A stretch of 64,000 bases of DNA, taken from contig JAJCZA010000005.1 in NCBI GenBank assembly GCA_029262635.1, forward strand, positions 618,120 to 682,119. Direction: 5' to 3'. The notes under the pieces are model-generated. The model saw nothing but the letters and a program-made list of their open reading frames with translations. It made no database searches and was not told the DNA's origin. The stretch is from Vampirovibrionales bacterium. Its GTDB lineage: Bacteria > Cyanobacteriota > Vampirovibrionia > Vampirovibrionales > Vampirovibrionaceae. Position 1 is the first letter of the stretch, and every line of letters begins with the position of its first letter. Below, one piece after another: positions 9,387 to 17,832 of the stretch. Made by a program: the position numbers and the translations under genes.

Positions 9387-9566
9387 ATGAGAATGAACAC
9401 CGCCCTTTTGGACACCCCTGTTCAGCGAACCGCTTGTAAAAATACATCATTCTCAATCCATTTTGTGATTAAAGGTGCAGAAAAGCGGCGCCAACTGGCC
9501 TATAGTCGAGCCAAGGCTCTTCAGCGAGAATTAGGCGTGATCCCTACTTTAACGTGTGTCAAGTAA
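9387..9566 (+). CDS. Possible 59-residue basic protein
   Basis: An ATG-initiated frame of 59 codons beginning MRMNTALLDTP and ending VIPTLTCVK. GGAG lies about 11 bases upstream, a little far but usable; a second in-frame ATG follows two codons later. The second half is basic and probably helical (EKRRQLAYSRAKALQRELGV). It stands in an otherwise empty 560-base gap upstream of the PLP-enzyme gene on the same strand. The evidence is only an open frame, a plausible start and protein-like composition; it could be a chance frame. Confidence 0.4.
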   Translation: MRMNTALLDTPVQRTACKNTSFSIHFVIKGAEKRRQLAYSRAKALQRELGVIPTLTCVK

Positions 9567-9703
9567 CCCACTAGCGACATGTTTCATTAAAGCATCCCCT
9601 ACTCTTTAAAGAGCTTTTGCTCAATATTTTGCCGGGCCTTCAACATCAAACAGGCTCGGTTTTTGGCGAGGTTGTTTTTCTTTTTTATGGGATAATCCTA
9701 TCC

Positions 9704-10945
9704 ATGACGACGATAACGCCTTTTTCAACCTCGACGATTCAGGATGCGGAAGTGGCTTTAGCTAGCCATTGGCAGGTTCTTGATACGATTTCAAGCCAGG
9801 TGTTTGAACGTGTTCTGGAAGGCTTTATCCAATATCGTGTTGGTGAGGAACACTTCTTATCAGTTACTGGCTATGGTCATGATGATTTAGGGCGACAGAC
9901 AACCGATCAGGTTTTTGCTTACGCGCTTCAAGCGGAAAGGGCATTGGTCCGGCTTCAAATGGTTTCAGGCACCCATGCTTTGTCGGTCGCCTTAAACGGG
10001 ACTCTCAAAGCTGGAGATACCATGTTGTCCTTAACAGGCTGTCCTTACGACACGCTGGAAGAAGTGATTGGTTTGCGGGCTAACAACCCTCAGTCGCTCA
10101 TCGCCAAAGGGGTCGAATATGACAGTATCGATCCCTTTCACAACAACCGCTTTCATCTTCCTCAATCCCCTGAAGCCGATGAAAAAGTTCGCCGCGCTAC
10201 CATGGTTTATATTCAACGTTCCCGTGGCTATGCGTCTCGACAAACGTTAACGATTAAAAATATTCAAGCCCTCTGCCAGTGGGTACGTCAGTTAAATTCC
10301 CATGTCATCATTATGGTGGATAATTGTTATGGCGAATTTGTGGAAGCACAGGAGCCCACCGCTGTGGGTGCCGATCTGATGGCCGGTTCTCTGATCAAAA
10401 ATCCGGGTGGAGGCATCGTTCCCACGGGAGGCTATATTGCTGGCAAAAAAGAGTTAGTAGAACAGTGTGCTTACGCTTTGACGGCTCCAGGCATTGGCGC
10501 TGAGGGCGGATATACGTTTGATTTAAATCGCTTGATTCTTCAAGGGCTTTTTCTCGCACCGGGTATGGTTCTGGACGCCTTGAAAGGAGCGACACTTGCT
10601 TCTTACCTGTTTGAACAAAAAGGCTATACGGTTTTTCCACACTGGCAAGACCTTCGGGGCGATATTATTCAGCTTGTTGAGCTAGGCAGTCCAGAAAAAC
10701 TGATTCAATTTTGCCGGTGCGTGCAGGCAAACAGTCCCGTCAGCGCAAATGTCCGCCCGGAACCTTCCGTTGTTCCCGGCTATGGCGATAAAGTGGTTAT
10801 GGCGGGTGGAACCTTTATCCAAGGGGCAACGCTGGAACTTTCTGCTGATGGCCCTTTACGGGAACCTTACGCTGTTTTCCTTCAGGGCGGGCTGGTTTAT
10901 GCGCATAGCCGACTCATTATTAGTAAATTAATGGAAATACTGTAA
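9704..10945 (+). CDS. Aluminium-resistance / methionine gamma-lyase-like PLP enzyme
   Basis: A 413-residue fold-type I PLP enzyme of the family named after aluminium resistance proteins and annotated as methionine-gamma-lyase family. The PLP-binding lysine is Lys232 in GSLIKNPGGG, and the cofactor-contacting aspartate is Asp206 in MVDNCYGEF; YGHDDLGR and the glycine-rich TGGYIAGK are typical of this family. The frame runs further upstream to 9617, but homologues start near MTTITPF, and the ATG at 9704 has GGGAT upstream. The substrate is unknown; cystathionine or methionine cleavage is suggested by the family only. Confidence 0.85.
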   Translation: MTTITPFSTSTIQDAEVALASHWQVLDTISSQVFERVLEGFIQYRVGEEHFLSVTGYGHDDLGRQTTDQVFAYALQAERALVRLQMVSGTHALSVALNGTLKAGDTMLSLTGCPYDTLEEVIGLRANNPQSLIAKGVEYDSIDPFHNNRFHLPQSPEADEKVRRATMVYIQRSRGYASRQTLTIKNIQALCQWVRQLNSHVIIMVDNCYGEFVEAQEPTAVGADLMAGSLIKNPGGGIVPTGGYIAGKKELVEQCAYALTAPGIGAEGGYTFDLNRLILQGLFLAPGMVLDALKGATLASYLFEQKGYTVFPHWQDLRGDIIQLVELGSPEKLIQFCRCVQANSPVSANVRPEPSVVPGYGDKVVMAGGTFIQGATLELSADGPLREPYAVFLQGGLVYAHSRLIISKLMEIL

Positions 10946-10957
10946 GCCTTACAACGT

Positions 10958-12379
10958 TTACAAGCTCTTGATGCGGGCAGTTAGCTCTTTAACCTGCTGG
11001 GCGAGTACCGGATGTTCCTGCATGATGGCGTTTATCTTCTCATAGGAGTATAAAATCGTCGTGTGTTTTCGTCCGCCTAGTAGCTTGCCAATTTTAGGAA
11101 AGCTGGCATCGGTCAGGGTGCGAATCATATAGATGGCGACTTGCCGGGCAAAGGAAATATCCTTAGAGCGGGATGAGCTTTTTAGATCTTCAACCCGTAA
11201 ATGATAATATTCCGAAACGGTTTCCAAAATGCGATCCAAAGAGAGGCGGGCTGGATCCATTTGGACACCTAGTATCCGTTGCGCGGTTTGAAGATTCATG
11301 GGGGTTTTTGTTGCGGTCAGCAGGGTGTAGGCCACCACTTTATTCAGCGCCCCTTCCAGCTCTCGAATGTTATTTGGATAGGATTCTGCCAAATATGTGA
11401 GCACCTCTTTCGGGAGATCCACCCCTTTCTCTTCGGCTTTGGCGTAGAGAATGGCCAAACGGGTTTCCACATCCGGTGGCTGGATGTCCGCCATTAATCC
11501 CCATTCAAAACGGCTTCGGAGCCGTTCTTCCAAATCTGGCAAGTGTTTGGGTGGACGGTCACTGGACAGAATAATTTGTTTTCCCGACTCATGCAGGGCA
11601 TTAAATGTGTGAAACAGTTCTTTTTGGGTGCGGTCTTTTCCGCCAAAAAACTGCACGTCGTCAATAATTAGTACATCAATATTTCGATAACGATCCCGAA
11701 ATTTATTCCAGTCCTTTTTACCTAAAGCTGAAATCAGTTCGTTGGTAAACTGTTCCGAAGTAATGTACTTGACTTTTTTCTCAGGGAAATTCATGAGAGT
11801 AAAGTTGCCAATGGCTTGAATTAGGTGGGTTTTTCCCAGCCCAACGCCGCCATAGATAAAGAAGGGGTTATAACTCTGGGCCGGATTTTCTGCAACGGCC
11901 AGCGCTGCTGCATGGCAGAACTGATTTTGCTCGCCCACGACAAACTTATCAAACGTATACTTTGCGTTAAGACTACTGTTGTTGGTTCGTGGTGTCCATG
12001 GCCGGAAGGGTAACTCACTCTCTTCCGCAGGGAGTCTTGGACCAGAAGGTGTTGATGAGGCTGGGGCTTCCGGTGATTTCTCTCGGACAACCACTGAAAT
12101 GTCGGAAATATCCCGACTAACAACCTCACCAAAAGCTTCTCGAAGTTGCTGGCGGTAGTTTTTAAGAACCCAGTCCCGTTTAAAGCTACTATCTGTTCCC
12201 AATGTAACGGATTCATGTTCGACAGCATCCACGACTAGTGGGCCAATCCATGTTTCAAAACTGGGTTCACTCATCTGGGAGCGGAGTAACTCTTTAACGG
12301 CCTGCCATACAGGCTGAAGATCCTGAACCCAATGTTTTGATGCGTTAATCGCACCATCTGCCGAAGTCGATGTTGTCAT
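10958..12379 (-). CDS. dnaA: Chromosomal replication initiator protein DnaA
   Basis: A 473-residue DnaA with all four domains. Domain I spans ~15-95, followed by a short Pro/Ser linker (~100-135). The AAA+ domain III has Walker A GGVGLGKT (177-184) and Walker B LIIDDVQFF (Asp240-Asp241). The C-terminal helix-turn-helix that reads DnaA boxes ends with GRKHTTILYSYEKI. It is transcribed away from rpmH, the arrangement often seen at replication origins. A TG-extended -10 (TGTTAGAAT on the minus strand, 12478-12486) lies about 100 bases upstream of the start and could serve it. AGGA sits just before the ATG. Confidence 0.98.
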   Translation of the reverse strand: MTTSTSADGAINASKHWVQDLQPVWQAVKELLRSQMSEPSFETWIGPLVVDAVEHESVTLGTDSSFKRDWVLKNYRQQLREAFGEVVSRDISDISVVVREKSPEAPASSTPSGPRLPAEESELPFRPWTPRTNNSSLNAKYTFDKFVVGEQNQFCHAAALAVAENPAQSYNPFFIYGGVGLGKTHLIQAIGNFTLMNFPEKKVKYITSEQFTNELISALGKKDWNKFRDRYRNIDVLIIDDVQFFGGKDRTQKELFHTFNALHESGKQIILSSDRPPKHLPDLEERLRSRFEWGLMADIQPPDVETRLAILYAKAEEKGVDLPKEVLTYLAESYPNNIRELEGALNKVVAYTLLTATKTPMNLQTAQRILGVQMDPARLSLDRILETVSEYYHLRVEDLKSSSRSKDISFARQVAIYMIRTLTDASFPKIGKLLGGRKHTTILYSYEKINAIMQEHPVLAQQVKELTARIKSL

Positions 12380-12771
12380 TCCTGCGAGTGTCTCTCTTCC
12401 TTAACGTAGACTTTTTTACTGATTTAGGGGTGCTAGACGTTACTCTTGCCTAACAAACAGATGTTAACTAACCACTAATTCTAACAAAATCCTTCACTAT
12501 CTTTTTTCTTGGAATCCACCCGTTTAAATGCTGACCAACCAACGGCGCTCCCTCGATACTCTTATTCTGGGTGATCAAAAAATAAGATAAGGTTTTATAA
12601 GTTCCCTGTTAAAGTATCACAGATCGATGGCGTGACATCCATCGCATTGCAAAGCGTTTACATTAAATTTCGTGTCGTTTTTTTGCTTTTCGTGAAGTTT
12701 TTTTGTATAAGGTAGAAAGACGTTTTTTGAACAGTAAGTACGTATTTAAAACATTCTGGAGATCTCCGACG
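12380..12771. other. dnaA-rpmH divergent intergenic region; possible origin region, unproven
   Basis: This 392-base gap between divergent dnaA and rpmH is where oriC lies in many bacteria. I searched both strands for TTATCCACA-type DnaA boxes and found none with a good match. It does hold an AT-rich patch (12577-12600), an inverted repeat CGATGG/CCATCG with an 8-base loop (12625-12644), a TG-extended -10 facing dnaA (12478-12486) and a promoter-like pair facing rpmH. Origin function is therefore suggested by gene order only. Confidence 0.3.
12683..12711 (+). promoter_or_regulatory. Candidate sigma70-type promoter of the rpmH-rnpA-yidD-yidC operon
   Basis: TTGCTT (-35) and TATAAG (-10) are separated by 17 bases and lie about 60 bases upstream of rpmH. 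Each differs from consensus by one or two positions. No other pair of this quality is seen in the gap on this strand. Confidence 0.45.
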
Positions 12772-12906
12772 ATGAAACGGACCCTTGAAGGCACCAATCG
12801 AAAGCGACGACGCGTTAGCGGATTCCGAGCCCGTATGCAAACGCCGGGAGGCCGTCGTACTTTGAGCCGCCGCCGAGCTAAAGGCCGACATAAAATTGCC
12901 ATTTAA
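12772..12906 (+). CDS. rpmH: 50S ribosomal protein L34
   Basis: A 44-residue, strongly basic protein with the L34 pattern: [20 protein letters not shown] at the start, then [17 protein letters not shown]. The usual L34 start is MKRTYQPS or similar; TLEGTNRKR replaces it here and resembles the cyanobacterial form. The ATG at 12772 is chosen over an in-frame TTG upstream because it begins exactly at the conserved N terminus. It opens the classic rpmH-rnpA-yidD-yidC operon, transcribed away from dnaA, and acts in the large ribosomal subunit. Confidence 0.97.
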   Translation: MKRTLEGTNRKRRRVSGFRARMQTPGGRRTLSRRRAKGRHKIAI

Positions 12907-12944
12907 GCTTTTATTTTGCTGGATTTCCCTCCTCCTTTTATTCA

Positions 12945-13337
12945 ATGTCCATGCTTAAAAAGTCCCTCCGCCTTAAATCTTCTCGGCAATTTTCTCAAAC
13001 GCTCCGTAATCGACAACGTTATGTTGATCGTTGCTTTGCTGTTTATGCTTTGAGACGACCTGAACAAGCGGCAACAGCGGTTTCTTTCCTCCCGCGGTTT
13101 GGGTTAATTGTTAGCAAGAAGACCGAAAAACGGGCTGTTCGACGTAACCGAATAAAGCGTCAATTTCGGGAGATCCTGCGAACCCAGATTATCCCGGAGT
13201 ATTCTGCTCGTTTAAGCCACTGGCAAACGGTGGTGATTATTATCCGTCCTCAGGCCCTGAATACGCCGTTCGATCAGTTGAAACTAAAACTGAAACAATG
13301 CTTTACGAATCTTCCGATTTCGTCCTTAAATAAATAA
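12945..13337 (+). CDS. rnpA: Ribonuclease P protein component
   Basis: A 130-residue basic protein, the protein subunit that helps RNase P RNA trim the 5' leader of pre-tRNAs. The family signature is the RNR-type motif KRAVRRNRIKRQFRE (~62-76), preceded by FGLIVSKKTEKRAV. It lies 38 bases after rpmH and 14 bases before yidD, as in many bacterial phyla. Two in-frame ATGs start the frame (12945 and 12951) and I cannot tell which is used. The RNase P RNA gene is not in the window. Confidence 0.95.
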   Translation: MSMLKKSLRLKSSRQFSQTLRNRQRYVDRCFAVYALRRPEQAATAVSFLPRFGLIVSKKTEKRAVRRNRIKRQFREILRTQIIPEYSARLSHWQTVVIIIRPQALNTPFDQLKLKLKQCFTNLPISSLNK

Positions 13338-13351
13338 GGTATGTAAAAGAG

Positions 13352-13585
13352 ATGAACATTTCGATGCTGAAACCGCTTGTTCTTGGTTTAATTAAGCTGT
13401 ATCAAAAGCTCACTTGGTTTTTGCCCCACGTGTGTCGATATTATCCGAGCTGTTCCAACTTTATGCTGGAATCCATTCAAACTCATGGCCTGATTACCGG
13501 AGGCTGGCTCGGAACGAAACGTATTTGTCGGTGTCATCCCTTTTCGGAGGGTGGTATGGACCCGGTTCCTCCCAAATGTTCCTGA
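13352..13585 (+). CDS. yidD: Membrane protein insertion efficiency factor YidD
   Basis: A 77-residue YidD protein, thought to assist YidC-dependent insertion of membrane proteins at the inner face of the membrane. The N-terminal amphipathic helix (LVLGLIKLYQKLTWFLP) is followed by the conserved CRYYPSCSNFMLESIQTHG and the C-terminal CRCHPFSEGGMDPVP, with cysteines in the usual positions. It sits between rnpA and yidC as expected, with a 28-base gap to the likely yidC start. Confidence 0.95.
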   Translation: MNISMLKPLVLGLIKLYQKLTWFLPHVCRYYPSCSNFMLESIQTHGLITGGWLGTKRICRCHPFSEGGMDPVPPKCS

Positions 13586-13613
13586 CTTTTATTTAACACT
13601 GGAGACCCCTGCT

Positions 13614-14762
13614 GTGGATATTATCAACGATTTTATGTTTTATCTGTTGAACCTGATTAAAGGAGGGCTGGATAGCTTTCATATCGGCGGTGGATACGCG
13701 CTGGCGATTATCTTGCTTACAGCTGGACTCCGCCTTCTACTTTGGCCGTTGAACTCACAGCAGACCCGCTCCATGAAAAAAATGCAAGAGCTTCAACCTA
13801 AAATTAAAGAACTTCAGGATCGCCATAAAGAGAATCCACAAAAAATGCAGGAGGCCATGATGAAGTTCTACACGGAGAACAAGTTTAATCCGCTGGCCGG
13901 GTGTCTGCCTATGCTGGTTCAACTGCCTATTTTCATTGGCTTGTACGGGATGTTGATTAGCCCCAATTTTCTCGCTATGGCGGGCGGGGATTCGTTTCTT
14001 TTTATTGAAAATCTGGGTCAAACCCTGCGGAGCCATGCAGGAAAAACGCTGGACGGTACGTTTAACGTCAAAGCTGACGACAAATTTATAACGGCAAAAA
14101 CCATTGAATTTGACTTTAAAACCGGTAAAACGTCTTCTTTTAAGGTAAAAGATAATCGAAAAGTCCTTCAAGTCGAGCCTCAGCCGTTAATTCCTGGAAC
14201 GCCAGTTGAGTTAAGCTTGAAGCCTGAGCTTATTGGGGAGACCCCACTTACCGAAACCTTTATGAAAGCGGTTAAGTCAGCGCACTTAACGGTTGTCAAT
14301 GATTCTACCAAAGAGGTGGAAAAGCTGACGTTTATTCCAACAGAAGTCTCCTTAACCAACGTGGACCCCACAACTCAGGAAGGGATGTCGGCCATGCCAT
14401 GGAAATTATCAGCCAGTATTCCTAGTGTGGAGGGCGAAGACCAATTTCATTTAAGTGTACTGTGGCTGATTCTTATCTACACGCTAGCGACCGTACTTTA
14501 TCAGAGGCTTATGACAAAGGATACTCCTAAAACACCGGATGCTGGTCCACAAGCCCAGATGATGAAATTCATGCCCTTTATGTTTGTTGGCTTCCTGGTC
14601 TTTTTCCCAATCCCGGCCGGTGTTATTCTTTACTTGGTGGTGACCATGTTGCTTATGTTTGTTCAAACCGCCTACATTCGCCTTGTAGATAAAAAGCCGT
14701 CTAAAGAGACACCTGCCAATAATATTCCCAAGCAACAGATTGTCGATATTAAAGCCGATTAA
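13614..14762 (+). CDS. yidC: Membrane protein insertase YidC (cyanobacterial-like)
   Basis: YidC/Oxa1 insertase. The frame opens at 13551 inside yidD, but GGAG lies 9 bases before the GTG at 13614, giving 382 residues and placing the first hydrophobic segment directly at the N terminus. The cytoplasmic charged loop (QLQP-type KKMQELQPKIKELQDRHK) and FNPLAGCLPMLVQLPIFIGL are diagnostic. Between the second and third membrane segments is a periplasmic insert of about 150 residues rich in Lys and Thr. The large N-terminal P1 domain of proteobacterial YidC is missing, and the length resembles cyanobacterial YidC. Its stop overlaps the end of convergent rsmB. Confidence 0.94.
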   Translation: MDIINDFMFYLLNLIKGGLDSFHIGGGYALAIILLTAGLRLLLWPLNSQQTRSMKKMQELQPKIKELQDRHKENPQKMQEAMMKFYTENKFNPLAGCLPMLVQLPIFIGLYGMLISPNFLAMAGGDSFLFIENLGQTLRSHAGKTLDGTFNVKADDKFITAKTIEFDFKTGKTSSFKVKDNRKVLQVEPQPLIPGTPVELSLKPELIGETPLTETFMKAVKSAHLTVVNDSTKEVEKLTFIPTEVSLTNVDPTTQEGMSAMPWKLSASIPSVEGEDQFHLSVLWLILIYTLATVLYQRLMTKDTPKTPDAGPQAQMMKFMPFMFVGFLVFFPIPAGVILYLVVTMLLMFVQTAYIRLVDKKPSKETPANNIPKQQIVDIKAD

Positions 14763-16123
14763 CTGGCTTTTTGGAACACGGCCCAGAAAAATCCATCGCC
14801 GGTTTCAGTAATGTGGTGTTGAACAAGGGAATCCAGTTGGGTTGTCGGGTAAGCGCTTATAAAGCGTTGGATCACTTGCTGGTTTTCTCGATTATCCAGA
14901 CTGCATGTTGAATAAACCAATATACCACCGGGCTTTAATAAATTGAAGCCGATTTCAAGCAGGTCATACTGTATGTTAGGGAGTTTTTCAAAGGCTGATT
15001 CCGCTAGTTGTAGAAAGATTTCAGGATGCTGACGTACCGTTCCCAAACCTGAACAGGGAGCATCCACTAACACCCGATCCGCAAGCTTTCCTTCAGGCAA
15101 CTGAAAATCCGCTGCCATACTTAAAACAGGTTGAACACAGGTGATGTTCAGGCGTTGGAGGTTTTCTTTCAAAACCTCCAACCTTTTTTTTACCGGTTCT
15201 ACGGCCCAAATGGTTCCCATATTTTCCATTAACGCTGCCATATGGGTCGTTTTAGAGCCAGGCGCGGCACAAAGATCCACGATGGTCTCTCCGGCTTTTG
15301 GCGAAAGGACCCGGCTTACTTGAGCTGAGCGCAAATCCTGCACATAAAACAATCCTTCGCAATAGCCGGGAAGAGATCGAGGGGAGCCATAAAAGCCGTT
15401 TAGAGTGAGTATTTCCGGAAGTGTTTCGTCGGGGCAAGCAAATGTTATCTCGGCCGCTTTTAGCCGGCCTTTATAAGCCGCTACTGAATTTTTTAGCGTA
15501 TTGACCCGAAGGGTTAACGGGGGTGGCGTTGTGATCACTTCGGCCATGGCCTTGACGTCGTCTGGTGAAAACTGGGCCAATAGTTGCCTTGAAAACCATA
15601 GGGGTAGGCCACAACAAGCTTGTAAATAAGCTTCCGGCTCTTCTGCCCATATAGGCGCCTGCAAGCTCCCTTTTTCATCCCGTCGCAGGTATTCTCGTAA
15701 AATTCCATTGATAAACGACACGGTCTTGGGCGATAGTTTTTGCTGTTTCGCTAACTCAACCGTGCTATTAACGGCCGCATAGGGGGGGATTTGATCCATA
15801 AATCGCAGTTGCAATAATCCTAATCGTAAAAGGGTCTTTGCCTTAGGCTGGATTTTTGCCACAGGAAAACGGCTGAGCTGTTCAATTGAATACTCTAAGG
15901 CTAGCCATCGGCGTAAAACGCCATAAGTGAGCGCCGTTAACAAGCCTCGATCGGCTGGCGTCCACGTACGACCTTCTGGGCTGTTCAAAACCTCGTGAAT
16001 TAGGTTTTCTGCTTTTAGAGGTGTTTTCGGGGCTGATTTTTTTTTAAAGGCATTCTCAAAGCGGGATAGAATCCGAAAGGCTCCGGCGCGAGGCGATAAA
16101 GCCAACGGTTGGACCGCTGTCAT
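14759..16123 (-). CDS. rsmB: 16S rRNA (cytosine-967-C5)-methyltransferase RsmB
   Basis: A 454-residue methyltransferase that adds a methyl group to C5 of a cytosine in 16S rRNA. It has an N-terminal NusB-like RNA-binding domain (~1-140) and a C-terminal Rossmann domain with the SAM motif VDLCAAPGSKTTHMA, and both family cysteines in VDAPCSGLG and YSTCSLDNREN. I chose the ATG at 16123, where ATGA joins the fmt stop and this start; a longer frame starts at 16144. It is the last gene of def-fmt-rsmB, a common translation-related operon. Confidence 0.95.
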   Translation of the reverse strand: MTAVQPLALSPRAGAFRILSRFENAFKKKSAPKTPLKAENLIHEVLNSPEGRTWTPADRGLLTALTYGVLRRWLALEYSIEQLSRFPVAKIQPKAKTLLRLGLLQLRFMDQIPPYAAVNSTVELAKQQKLSPKTVSFINGILREYLRRDEKGSLQAPIWAEEPEAYLQACCGLPLWFSRQLLAQFSPDDVKAMAEVITTPPPLTLRVNTLKNSVAAYKGRLKAAEITFACPDETLPEILTLNGFYGSPRSLPGYCEGLFYVQDLRSAQVSRVLSPKAGETIVDLCAAPGSKTTHMAALMENMGTIWAVEPVKKRLEVLKENLQRLNITCVQPVLSMAADFQLPEGKLADRVLVDAPCSGLGTVRQHPEIFLQLAESAFEKLPNIQYDLLEIGFNLLKPGGILVYSTCSLDNRENQQVIQRFISAYPTTQLDSLVQHHITETGDGFFWAVFQKAS

Positions 16124-17121
16124 GATGGTAAACTCGCAGAACAATCCATTGTAAATCGAGGGCGCTCTTCCGGTGCTAGATTCAGCCGTCCTTTAATGCC
16201 GTTAAACCAGTCTTTTGCCAACATGGGTTTTTTTCCGGGGGCTTGAATCTTATGGAATTCCAGTATTCCGCTACCGGTTTGAACTTTTAGCCCGCCTTGG
16301 GGGGAAACCCCTGTAATCTCTCCTGGCTTAGCGTTTTCATCAGGTTCAAAATCGGAGACGGGTCCCTGACTTTGGCTAATTTTAAGTGTTTGTCCGAAAA
16401 ATTGACCTGTGGCCCCGGGCCAAGGTTGTTGGCCTCGAATCTTATTGTGTAGTTGAATGGCTGACTGACGCCAGTCTAGTTCGGCATCTTCCTTGCGGGC
16501 TTTAGGCGCATGGGTGGCCTTATCATGATTCTGAGGTTCCGGCTTTAAAGTACCGTCTTTCAGCCCTCGTAGTGATCGAAGAAGTAAATCAGCACCGGCT
16601 TCTGATAATCGGTCATGCAGGTCAACCGCCGTATCCAACGATTTAATGGGTACTGTGATTTTTAAGACCATATCGCCCGTATCCACGCCAATATCGGTTA
16701 ACATGGTGGTTAAGCCTGTTTCAGCCCGACCGTCCACAATAGCGTTCTGAATAGGGTTGGCTCCTCGGTATTCGGGTAATAAAGAAGCGTGGACATTGAC
16801 GGTACCTAAACGTGGAATATCCAGAACCTTCTGAGACAGAATTTGTCCAAAAGCGATGGTCACCAGAAAATCTGGCTCTATTTTTATGAGCCAATCCAGT
16901 AAAACCGTATCCCCCCGTAGAGACTTGGGCTGAAAAATTTTCAATCCTGCCGCCTCTGCCACTTGCTTTACTGGTGGTGACGTCAGTTTCTGCCCTCGCC
17001 CAGAAGGGCGATCGGGCTGGGTAATTACTCCCAGCACCTCTACATCTTCCGCCCCGAGTAGTCCTTTTAGTGTGGGTACGGAAAAATCAGGTGTTCCTAA
17101 AAAAACAAGTCGAATGGTCAT
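16120..17121 (-). CDS. fmt: Methionyl-tRNA formyltransferase
   Basis: A 333-residue enzyme that formylates the initiator Met-tRNA using 10-formyltetrahydrofolate. The start MTIRLVFLGTPDFSVP is the usual Fmt N terminus; the frame extends 13 codons further up to 17160, which would overlap def. Catalytic residues are visible: Asn109 and His111 in NVHASLLPEYRGANPIQ and Asp147 in the GVDTGDM motif. The C-terminal domain (~205-315) holds the tRNA-binding OB-like fold. It lies 19 bases after def and overlaps rsmB by 4 bases. Confidence 0.96.
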   Translation of the reverse strand: MTIRLVFLGTPDFSVPTLKGLLGAEDVEVLGVITQPDRPSGRGQKLTSPPVKQVAEAAGLKIFQPKSLRGDTVLLDWLIKIEPDFLVTIAFGQILSQKVLDIPRLGTVNVHASLLPEYRGANPIQNAIVDGRAETGLTTMLTDIGVDTGDMVLKITVPIKSLDTAVDLHDRLSEAGADLLLRSLRGLKDGTLKPEPQNHDKATHAPKARKEDAELDWRQSAIQLHNKIRGQQPWPGATGQFFGQTLKISQSQGPVSDFEPDENAKPGEITGVSPQGGLKVQTGSGILEFHKIQAPGKKPMLAKDWFNGIKGRLNLAPEERPRFTMDCSASLPS

Positions 17122-17140
17122 GGTGGAAGTATTATAGCGT

Positions 17141-17713
17141 CTAAGACTCCATCGGCTCAACCAAAATCTGATCCAATTCCGGTTCTTCTAATATTTTGGC
17201 TGGATCAATCGGGGGGAGTTCGTGTTCTTTTAACTGCTCGTCGGTTCCAAAGCGGTCTATCACGTGGTCTACAAACAGCACCCCGTTCAGGTGATCCATC
17301 TCATGTTGAATCGCACGACAGAGTAGGCTTCCATCATCGACGGTCATTTCACGACGCTTGCCGCTGAGATCCATATAGCGTACGGTAATTTCCTGGTAGC
17401 GCTTAACATCTGTGTAGACACCAGGAAAGCTTAGGCAACCTTCCTTGCTTAGGGTTGCCCCTTTTTTTCGGACAATGGTCGGATTAATAAACACCATTTG
17501 GGGTAAATCCGTGCCATCGGCTGAGCAATCGAGTACAAAAATCTTTTTTGAGACCCCCACTTGTGGTGCGGCCAAGCCCACACCATTTTCCGCATACATG
17601 GTATCGAACATGTCGGCAACCAGCTTTTTAATTTTTGCCGAAACTTTATGTACTTTTTCCGTTTCTTTGCGTAAAACCGGATCACCGTATTGAACAACGT
17701 TGAGTATGGCCAT
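17141..17713 (-). CDS. def: Peptide deformylase
   Basis: A 190-residue metalloenzyme that removes the formyl group from the N-terminal methionine of new proteins. All three motifs are present: GVGLAAPQ (44-51), EGCLSFP with metal ligand Cys93, and QHEMDH with ligands His137 and His141 and catalytic Glu138. The C terminus is about 20 residues longer than the E. coli enzyme and acidic. As first gene of def-fmt-rsmB it links the two halves of the formylation cycle in one transcript. Confidence 0.97.
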   Translation of the reverse strand: MAILNVVQYGDPVLRKETEKVHKVSAKIKKLVADMFDTMYAENGVGLAAPQVGVSKKIFVLDCSADGTDLPQMVFINPTIVRKKGATLSKEGCLSFPGVYTDVKRYQEITVRYMDLSGKRREMTVDDGSLLCRAIQHEMDHLNGVLFVDHVIDRFGTDEQLKEHELPPIDPAKILEEPELDQILVEPMES

Positions 17714-17832
17714 GGTGCTGTTTCTCTTTTATTCTTCCTTTTTACTGCTTCACTGCTGATTTTTCTGAAACGTTTGTTTCAGATTGTTCTATACTGGCAT
17801 TATAGCCTATTTTGAGAGAGATTTTTACCTCC

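Noticed and set aside
10632..10642. TTTTTCCACAC, similar to a DnaA box
   Set aside because: A single match inside the coding sequence of the PLP enzyme; isolated boxes are expected by chance.
11821..12228. 135-residue minus-strand frame inside dnaA in another reading frame
   Set aside because: It overlaps the AAA+ domain of DnaA completely and shows no domain of its own.
12658..12945. 95-residue open frame on the minus strand across rpmH
   Set aside because: It runs opposite to the clear L34 gene; its Arg/Ser-rich composition is the mirror of L34 codons.
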